Source: Cyclobacteriaceae bacterium
GTDB lineage: Bacteria; Bacteroidota; Bacteroidia; Cytophagales; Cyclobacteriaceae
Direction of reading: 5' to 3'
Length of the DNA stretch: 20,761 nucleotides
Assembly (NCBI GenBank): GCA_021648745.1
Contig: JAKISE010000055.1
Location: 1 to 20,761 of the forward strand
Shown one piece after another: positions 15,471 through 20,761 of this stretch. Below the pieces are notes generated by a model. That model did no database searches. It was given only the letters and a program-made list of their open reading frames with translations, and was not told the DNA's origin. Made by a program: the position numbers and the translations under genes. How positions within the stretch are numbered: position 1 is the first letter of the stretch; each line of letters starts with the position of its first letter.

Positions 15471-15754
15471 TAACTAATAACCCAAGTCGACCTAAAGAAT
15501 GTTGCCAGAAAATAAGCTAGTAGGAGAGGTTTGGGAATAAAAAGTGAATTTTTCTCGCCAAAAAGCTATTAACAATAGACTATTCTCCATTGTAAATTCT
15601 AACCTTTTCATATTAATTCACTAATCCAATGGAACCATCTTTAGAGAGGTGTTTTACGGAAAAACGCATTTATTTAAGTGATTTTTCGATTAATTCTTTA
15701 AAAACGCAATTAATTCCTATATTAGAGCATCAAACACGCAAAAAATTGCAGTTT
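15471..15754. promoter_or_regulatory. Divergent control region between mnmA and the DeoR operon
   Basis: About 310 bp lie between the two chosen start codons. An open frame from 15629 runs into the DeoR gene, but its first 42 residues do not look like the family and I treat it as non-coding. The region holds three copies of ATTAATTC (15612-15619, 15689-15696, 15709-15716), the last two exactly 20 bp apart, and a weak -7-like TATATTAG at 15718-15725. These could be operator sites for the DeoR protein. No RNA structure or repeat beyond this was recognised. Confidence 0.35.
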
Positions 15755-16504
15755 ATGTTAAAAAGAGAACGGCAGATTGAGATATTATCTCAATTAGAAG
15801 AATCTAAAAAAGTATTATCGACAGAACTAAGCTTATCCCTAAATGTATCCGAAGATACAATCAGAAGAGATTTGAAAGAGTTAGCCAATGAAGGAAAACT
15901 GCTAAAAGTTCATGGAGGAGCACTTACTACGGCTCAAAAGGTATATGCATTTAGAGAAAATGAAATATTTGACCATGACAAGAAACTAATTATGGCAAAA
16001 AAAGCGCTGACACTTATAGAAGACAATGATGTATTAATTATTGGAGGCGGAACGACTAATATGGAGTTAGTTTCAATTTTTCCACCTGATTTAGGGATAA
16101 CAGTATTTACCTACAGCCTACCTATAGCGATGAGACTCTCCGATCATCCTAAAATAGAGGTAATTCTTTTTGGTGGAAAACTAATGAAAAGAGCGCAAGT
16201 AACCGTTGGGTTGGATATGATCCAGAATATATCTAATATGAGAGCTGATGCCTGTTTTTTAGGCTCTAGTGGAATTGATGTTGATACAGGACTAATGGAA
16301 ATTGATTGGGAAATTTCTCAATTAAAAAAAGCAATTGTTAGGATTTGTGATAAAGTGGTGATAATGTCAACAGCTGAAAAGATTGATACCAAACAACGGT
16401 TTTTGGTTTGCGGAATTGATAAAATTAACCATTTGATTACGGAGGCTGAACCTGACTCAAGTTTGCTTCAGGGGTTTAGGAAAAGAGGGGTACAGGTATT
16501 ATAA
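15755..16504 (+). CDS. DeoR-family transcriptional regulator
   Basis: Repressor-type regulator of 249 residues. Residues 1-55 form the DeoR winged helix-turn-helix: MLKRERQIEILSQLEESKK, then LSLNVSEDTIRRDLKEL and the wing GKLLKVHGGAL. The rest is the sugar-phosphate-binding DeoRC domain with IIGGGTTNMEL, the ILFGGKLMKRAQVTVG strand-loop and FLGSSGIDVDTGLMEID. DeoR proteins typically respond to phosphorylated sugars. The ATG at 15755 is preferred because family members start with M-x-x-x-E-R. The gene is 8 bp upstream of the GNAT gene and leads a five-gene operon for cell-wall sugar recovery, so a recycled amino-sugar phosphate such as MurNAc-6-P or GlcNAc-6-P is a plausible effector (inference). 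Confidence 0.9.
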   Translation: MLKRERQIEILSQLEESKKVLSTELSLSLNVSEDTIRRDLKELANEGKLLKVHGGALTTAQKVYAFRENEIFDHDKKLIMAKKALTLIEDNDVLIIGGGTTNMELVSIFPPDLGITVFTYSLPIAMRLSDHPKIEVILFGGKLMKRAQVTVGLDMIQNISNMRADACFLGSSGIDVDTGLMEIDWEISQLKKAIVRICDKVVIMSTAEKIDTKQRFLVCGIDKINHLITEAEPDSSLLQGFRKRGVQVL

Positions 16505-16512
16505 AAAAATTA

Positions 16513-16986
16513 ATGGCTCAAGAAGACTTGCTTGTTAAACTCTATCAACTACCAGAATATCATTCAGGCAGTTTTAGTTTTGAAGGTATCAAAATTAAAA
16601 AGGCAATGCCATTTGAAATGTCATTTATTGTTGAGTTTGCCCGAAATTTTAGCGAAGCATGGGCAAATGAGTGCGAAAAATCTTTTTCTAATGCTCCGAT
16701 TTCATGCTTTGTTGCCTACAAAAAACAGAAAATAGTCGGGTTTTCATGTTACAATACCACGGCTCCAGGATTTTTTGGCCCCACAGGAGTAAACGAAAAC
16801 TATAGAGGAAAAGGAATAGGAAAGGCTTTATTGCTAGAAGCACTGTATGCTTTAAAATATGCGGGTTATGCTTATGCTTTCATAGGCAGGGCAGGGCCCT
16901 CTCAATTTTATCAAAATGCTGTTGGTGCAACTATTATCGAAGGATCAAGTCCGGGAATTTATCAAGATTTAATTACAAATCAGTGA
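16513..16986 (+). CDS. GNAT-family N-acetyltransferase
   Basis: Acetyl-CoA-dependent acetyltransferase of 157 residues. The acetyl-CoA pyrophosphate-binding motif A is VNENYRGKGIGKALL, with R98-G-K-G-I-G103. The preceding strand SCFVAYKKQKIVGFSCY and the following helix and GRAGPSQFYQNAVGATIIEG complete the fold. The substrate is not given by the sequence. Its place between a DeoR regulator and an AmpG-like permease suggests an amino sugar or muropeptide; a precedent known to me is the glucosamine/glucosaminide acetyltransferase GlmA of Clostridium acetobutylicum, which is tied to muropeptide recovery. The gene is followed by the permease after a single base (TGA-A-ATG). Confidence 0.85.
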   Translation: MAQEDLLVKLYQLPEYHSGSFSFEGIKIKKAMPFEMSFIVEFARNFSEAWANECEKSFSNAPISCFVAYKKQKIVGFSCYNTTAPGFFGPTGVNENYRGKGIGKALLLEALYALKYAGYAYAFIGRAGPSQFYQNAVGATIIEGSSPGIYQDLITNQ

Positions 16987-16987
16987 A

Positions 16988-18256
16988 ATGGGAAGCAATA
17001 AACGAAACCCCTGGGCTTGGATTCCTACCTTATATTTTTCTCAAGGCCTGCCTTATGTTATTGTAATGACCGTTTCAGTAATTATGTACAAGAATTTTGG
17101 CATTTCTAATGTTAAAATTGCTTTTTATACAAGCTGGCTCTACCTGCCGTGGGTAATAAAACCTCTATGGAGCCCATTTGTCGATATTTTTTTTACAAAG
17201 AGGAAATGGGTACTGGCAACACAATTTATTTTAGGAATATCTCTTGCTAGCATAGCTTTAACATTACCTACGCCACATTATTTTCAATATTCGATGGCTT
17301 TTTTGTGGTTAATGGCTTTTAATTCAGCAACCCATGATATAGCCAGCGATGGTTTATACCTCATTGGTCTTAATTCAAAAGAGCAATCGTTTTTTGTAGG
17401 CATACGAAGTACCTTTTACAGAGTTGCTATGATTACAGGCCAAGGATTGTTGGTGATGTTGGCAGGATATTTAGAGGAAACACTTAATAGCCCTCACAAA
17501 GCTTGGAGTATTGTATTTGGTATTTTAGCAGGGGTATATATCAGCTTTTTTGTGTATCATAAATTTGCGCTCCCCAAGCCTGAAATCAATAACCAACAAA
17601 AGAGAAAATCATTTAAGGAGGTTTTTTCGGAATTTGCTGAAACTTTTAAACTCTTTTTTCTTCAAAAAAATATTATTGCAGCCATCTTATTTTTAATGAC
17701 TTACCGATTGGGCGAATCGCAACTTGTTAAACTAGCCTCCCCTTTTTTATTAGACGATATTCAAATAGGGGGTTTAGGCCTTTCAACGGCTCAGGTTGGG
17801 CTAATATATGGAACATTTGGAATAATAGCTTTAACAATCGGAGGCATTTTAGGAGGCGTTTTAGCTTCGCGAAATGGGCTTAAATATTGGATTTGGTGGA
17901 TGTTGGTAGCAATAAATTTGCCTAATGGGGTTTATGTGTTTCTTTCGTACGCCCAACCCGAATCGTTTTGGGTTATAACTTCTGCTGTTATTATTGAGCA
18001 ATTAGGGTACGGCTTTGGGTTTACAGGCTACATGCTTTTTATGATATACATTTCGAGAGGAAAATATAAAACAGCACATTTTGCCATTACCACCGGCTTT
18101 ATGGCACTTGGCATGATGATTCCAGGCATGATGAGCGGATGGATTCAAGAACTTATTGGTTATCAACATTTCTTTATTTGGGTACTAATAGCAACTATAC
18201 CCTCTTTTATAATAACTGCGTATTTAAAAATCGACAAAGATTTTGGAGTAAAATAA
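16988..18256 (+). CDS. AmpG-like MFS permease
   Basis: Inner membrane transporter of 422 residues with about 12 membrane spans. The opening NPWAWIPTLYFSQGLPYVIV, the early loop KIAFYTSWLYLPWVIKPLWS and the segment HDIASDGLYLIGLNSKEQ are typical of the AmpG branch of the major facilitator superfamily, which in E. coli imports GlcNAc-anhydroMurNAc muropeptides by proton symport. In Bacteroidota the related MurT imports MurNAc. Neighbouring GH3 and GHL10 enzymes support a cell-wall sugar substrate. It is shorter than E. coli AmpG (491 residues), lacking its two extra helices. It is packed with one-base gaps to both neighbours. The substrate (disaccharide, peptide-linked or MurNAc) is not settled. 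Confidence 0.87.
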   Translation: MGSNKRNPWAWIPTLYFSQGLPYVIVMTVSVIMYKNFGISNVKIAFYTSWLYLPWVIKPLWSPFVDIFFTKRKWVLATQFILGISLASIALTLPTPHYFQYSMAFLWLMAFNSATHDIASDGLYLIGLNSKEQSFFVGIRSTFYRVAMITGQGLLVMLAGYLEETLNSPHKAWSIVFGILAGVYISFFVYHKFALPKPEINNQQKRKSFKEVFSEFAETFKLFFLQKNIIAAILFLMTYRLGESQLVKLASPFLLDDIQIGGLGLSTAQVGLIYGTFGIIALTIGGILGGVLASRNGLKYWIWWMLVAINLPNGVYVFLSYAQPESFWVITSAVIIEQLGYGFGFTGYMLFMIYISRGKYKTAHFAITTGFMALGMMIPGMMSGWIQELIGYQHFFIWVLIATIPSFIITAYLKIDKDFGVK

Positions 18257-18257
18257 A

Positions 18258-19988
18258 ATGATGAAAAATAATAATTGGGTGGATGAATTGTCAATTCATA
18301 TAAGTGAAGAAGGGATAAAATGGGCGAAAACTCAATTGGAAGCCATGACATTGACTCAAAAAATTGGACAATTAATACATGTAGCTGCATGGTCTAATAA
18401 ATCGCAAATTCATGTAGATGATGTAACTCATTTAATAAACGAATATGGTATTGGAGGGCTAATATTTTTTCAAGGAGACCCTGAAAAGCAAGCTCTTCAA
18501 ACAAATTACTATCAGAGCATATCAAAAGTGCCATTAATGGTATCAATTGATGCTGAATGGGGGCTTAGTATGAGGCTAGATGGCATAGAAGCATTTCCGT
18601 ACCAGCTAACATTAGGGGCTATTAAAAAGCGAGAAATAATCTACGAAATGGGCAGAGCCGTAGGAAAACAGCTTAAAAGGGTTGGAGTAAACGTAAATTT
18701 TGCCCCTGTTATTGATATAAACACCAACCCTGCCAACCCTGTAATAAACTTTAGATCTTTTGGCGAAAATAAAACCGAAGTGGCATTGCGAGGTATTTCT
18801 TATATGAAAGGAATACAGGATGAGGGCATTTTGGCTTGTGCAAAGCACTTTCCTGGCCATGGCGATACCGAGGCAGATTCGCATAAAGAGTTGCCTTTAC
18901 TAAGTAAGTCATATCAAGAGCTAATGGACACAGAGCTGTATCCATTTGAAAAATTAATTGATAAAGGGATTGGATCAATTATGACTGCTCATTTGCATAT
19001 ACCCCAATTAGACCCTTCTGATGCTAGAGCATCTACTTTATCGCCCCAAATAATTAATGGGTTGTTAAAAAATAAAATGAATTTTAAAGGATTAGTTTTT
19101 ACAGATGCACTTGACATGAAGGCTGTTTCTGATTATTACAAGCCTGGATATGTAGATGTTAAAGCCTTACAAGCAGGAAATGATATTTTGGTATTTGTAA
19201 ATCATGTAAGTGTTGCAATTAAGCAAATTAAGATAGCAATTGGCAATGGAGAAATTAGTGTTGATGAAATAGAAAAGAGATGCCTAAAACAACTTTTATA
19301 TAAGTATTGGATGGGATTGAGCGAATTTAAACCAATAAAAATTTCAACTATTGTTTCAGATATAAACAATCAAACTGCCGAATTAAACCATAAGCTATAT
19401 GAAAATTCCATTACCTCTCTTAAATCTAACATTATAAAAATTGATAAGAATGAAACATCAATAGCAATTCTTTCGGTTTATGCAGATGGCGATAAGGTAG
19501 AAGTAAATCAATTGGCTCACCACACCTTGCTAAAAGGAAAAGGCAATGATACACATGATTATTTTGAGGCTCAGTTGCTAAATTATTTCGATACAAAACC
19601 TGAAATTATAAAGCTAAATTATGATGATAACGAAGATTTGCAATCCTCTATTTTATTAAAATTGCAGCAGTTCGATGTTGTAATTATTGCGGTTCATAAC
19701 ATTAAGCTTAAAGCGGTTGAGAGTTTTGGAATTACACAAAACCTATCTCAATTTTTGAGCAAATTAATTACGGTGCAAAAATGCGATCTCATATTTTTTG
19801 GCAACCCGTATGCGCTTAATAAAATTAATAAGTTAGAAAAAGCCGAATCAATTCTTATTACCTATCAAGAAAATAAATACACACATAATGCAGCTTATAA
19901 AGTAATTACAGGGCAATTAAAACCAGAAGGAGTGCTGCCAGTATCTATCAATAAAAATTTTACTTCTAATGTTATCGCAACGCAGTAA
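18258..19988 (+). CDS. NagZ-like beta-N-acetylhexosaminidase (GH3)
   Basis: Glycoside hydrolase family 3 enzyme of 576 residues that would remove GlcNAc from muropeptide fragments. The signature KHFPGHGDTEADSHKELPLL is present with the D207-H209 acid/base dyad specific to NagZ-type enzymes; the nucleophile is D283 in VFTDALDMKAV. Substrate-binding blocks include SIDAEWGLSMRLDG and VNVNFAPVIDIN. The barrel takes about residues 1-360, and a C-terminal ~200-residue domain resembles that of Bacillus NagZ. There is no signal peptide, so it should act in the cytoplasm, after import by the adjacent permease. The first of two adjacent ATGs is chosen because GGAG lies 9 bases upstream of it. Confidence 0.92.
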   Translation: MMKNNNWVDELSIHISEEGIKWAKTQLEAMTLTQKIGQLIHVAAWSNKSQIHVDDVTHLINEYGIGGLIFFQGDPEKQALQTNYYQSISKVPLMVSIDAEWGLSMRLDGIEAFPYQLTLGAIKKREIIYEMGRAVGKQLKRVGVNVNFAPVIDINTNPANPVINFRSFGENKTEVALRGISYMKGIQDEGILACAKHFPGHGDTEADSHKELPLLSKSYQELMDTELYPFEKLIDKGIGSIMTAHLHIPQLDPSDARASTLSPQIINGLLKNKMNFKGLVFTDALDMKAVSDYYKPGYVDVKALQAGNDILVFVNHVSVAIKQIKIAIGNGEISVDEIEKRCLKQLLYKYWMGLSEFKPIKISTIVSDINNQTAELNHKLYENSITSLKSNIIKIDKNETSIAILSVYADGDKVEVNQLAHHTLLKGKGNDTHDYFEAQLLNYFDTKPEIIKLNYDDNEDLQSSILLKLQQFDVVIIAVHNIKLKAVESFGITQNLSQFLSKLITVQKCDLIFFGNPYALNKINKLEKAESILITYQENKYTHNAAYKVITGQLKPEGVLPVSINKNFTSNVIATQ

Positions 19989-19989
19989 T

Positions 19990-20761
19990 ATGAAAAAGAT
20001 TAATATAATTTTTGCAATAATATTATTTACTGGCTCGGTAATCGCTCAAAATGCACCTAAACATGAGTTTAGAGCAGCATGGGTGGCTACGGTTAAAAAT
20101 ATTGACTGGCCATCAAAACCCGGTCTTACTTCAAGTAGGCAAAAAGATGAGTTTAGGAGAATACTAGATATGCATAAAATGAATGGGTTTAATGCGGTAA
20201 TTGTGCAAATACGACCTTCTTCGGATGCTTTTTATTTTTCTGAATTGGAACCTTGGTCCAGGTATTTAACAGGCAAAAGTGGCAAAGCTCCTAGCCCATA
20301 TTACGACCCATTAACATTTATGATTGATGAAGCCCACAATCGAAATTTAGAATTTCATGCTTGGTTTAATCCTTACCGTGCTGTAGTAGATATGAATGAG
20401 CTTCCTGAAGATAGCACGAATATATTTTACAGCAAACCTGAGTGGTTTGTTAAGTACGGTAGCCGTATGTACTTTGACCCAGGCATTCCTGAAGTTAGAA
20501 CCTATGTTACCAACATCATAAAAGATGTAACTAAAAGATACGATATAGATGCCATTCATTTTGATGATTATTTTTACCCTTACAGAATTGCCAATGTAGA
20601 ATTTCCAGATAGTGTTTCTTTTAAAAATTATGGTCAAAAATTTACAAATAAGACAAAAGACGATTGGCGTAGAGCAAATGTTAACACCGTAATAAAAATG
20701 CTTAGCGATACTATTAAAAGTGTAAAGCCTTGGGTTAAGTTTGGCATTAGTCCTTTTGGTG
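19990..20761 (+). CDS. GHL10-family glycosidase, DigH/YngK-like (3' partial)
   Basis: 257 codons are visible before the window ends. A signal peptide (MKKINIIFAIILFTGSVIAQ) sends it to the periplasm or beyond. The mature part begins KHEFRAAWVATVKNIDWPS, the hallmark of GHL10 (DUF187) proteins; further landmarks are VIVQIRPSSDAFYFSELEPW, EFHAWFNPYR and the acidic block IHFDDYFYPY, which likely contains catalytic carboxylates. E. coli DigH (YddW) of this family cleaves peptide-free peptidoglycan glycans. Its place one base after a cytoplasmic NagZ and an AmpG-like permease fits a role in producing importable glycan fragments. No lipobox cysteine follows the hydrophobic core, so it is not a lipoprotein. 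Confidence 0.88.
   Translation, partial: MKKINIIFAIILFTGSVIAQNAPKHEFRAAWVATVKNIDWPSKPGLTSSRQKDEFRRILDMHKMNGFNAVIVQIRPSSDAFYFSELEPWSRYLTGKSGKAPSPYYDPLTFMIDEAHNRNLEFHAWFNPYRAVVDMNELPEDSTNIFYSKPEWFVKYGSRMYFDPGIPEVRTYVTNIIKDVTKRYDIDAIHFDDYFYPYRIANVEFPDSVSFKNYGQKFTNKTKDDWRRANVNTVIKMLSDTIKSVKPWVKFGISPFG

Noticed and set aside
15629..15754. A 42-residue N-terminal extension of the DeoR regulator
   Set aside because: The family begins at MLKRERQ (15755); the extension has no recognisable features and would cover the only space available for operator sites.

Overview
The window looks like chromosomal DNA from a member of the Bacteroidota, most likely a marine or saline member of the Cytophagales or a relative. 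The grounds are AT-rich DNA, several promoter-like boxes of the Bacteroidota -7 type (TAnnTTTG), few clear Shine-Dalgarno sequences, a sodium-pumping NADH:quinone reductase (Na+-NQR) operon, a TonB-dependent receptor, and an AmpG-like/GH3/GHL10 cell-wall recycling cluster. The genus cannot be named from this sequence alone. No tRNA, rRNA, CRISPR array, prophage or insertion sequence was seen.

Layout. (1) 1-1421, plus strand: the 3' part of a transaldolase-like protein fused to a KdsD-type pair of CBS domains, then a KdsC-like HAD phosphatase. (2) 1574-6170, plus: nqrABCDE, ending at a strong hairpin terminator with no nqrF after it. (3) 6276-7617, minus: a TetR-family regulator followed by two small membrane proteins in a tight operon, read away from a near-perfect 46-bp palindrome at 7651-7696 that is probably the operator. 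(4) 7739-8392, plus: a YedJ-like HD phosphohydrolase, and a convergent small unknown protein at 8389-8688. (5) 8774-12258, minus: a long-chain acyl-CoA synthetase abutting an alpha/beta hydrolase, a GC-rich intergenic insert, and a second paralogous alpha/beta hydrolase. (6) 12322-15440, minus: a BtuB-like TonB-dependent receptor and the tRNA 2-thiouridylase mnmA. (7) 15755-20761, plus: a DeoR-family regulator, a GNAT acetyltransferase, an AmpG-like permease, a cytoplasmic NagZ-like GH3 enzyme and a secreted GHL10 (DigH/YngK-like) glycosidase cut by the window end.

How the genes work together. Region 7 reads as one operon for recovering peptidoglycan sugars: the exported GHL10 enzyme trims glycan, the permease imports the fragments, NagZ removes GlcNAc in the cytoplasm, and the DeoR protein probably senses a sugar phosphate. 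Region 2 encodes five of the six subunits of the respiratory sodium pump; the NADH-oxidising subunit must be encoded elsewhere. Region 1 resembles the KdsD/KdsC pair of Kdo synthesis, but with a transaldolase-type barrel where the SIS isomerase would be. It is the most unusual gene pair here. The other genes are mostly recognisable housekeeping or lipid-related functions.
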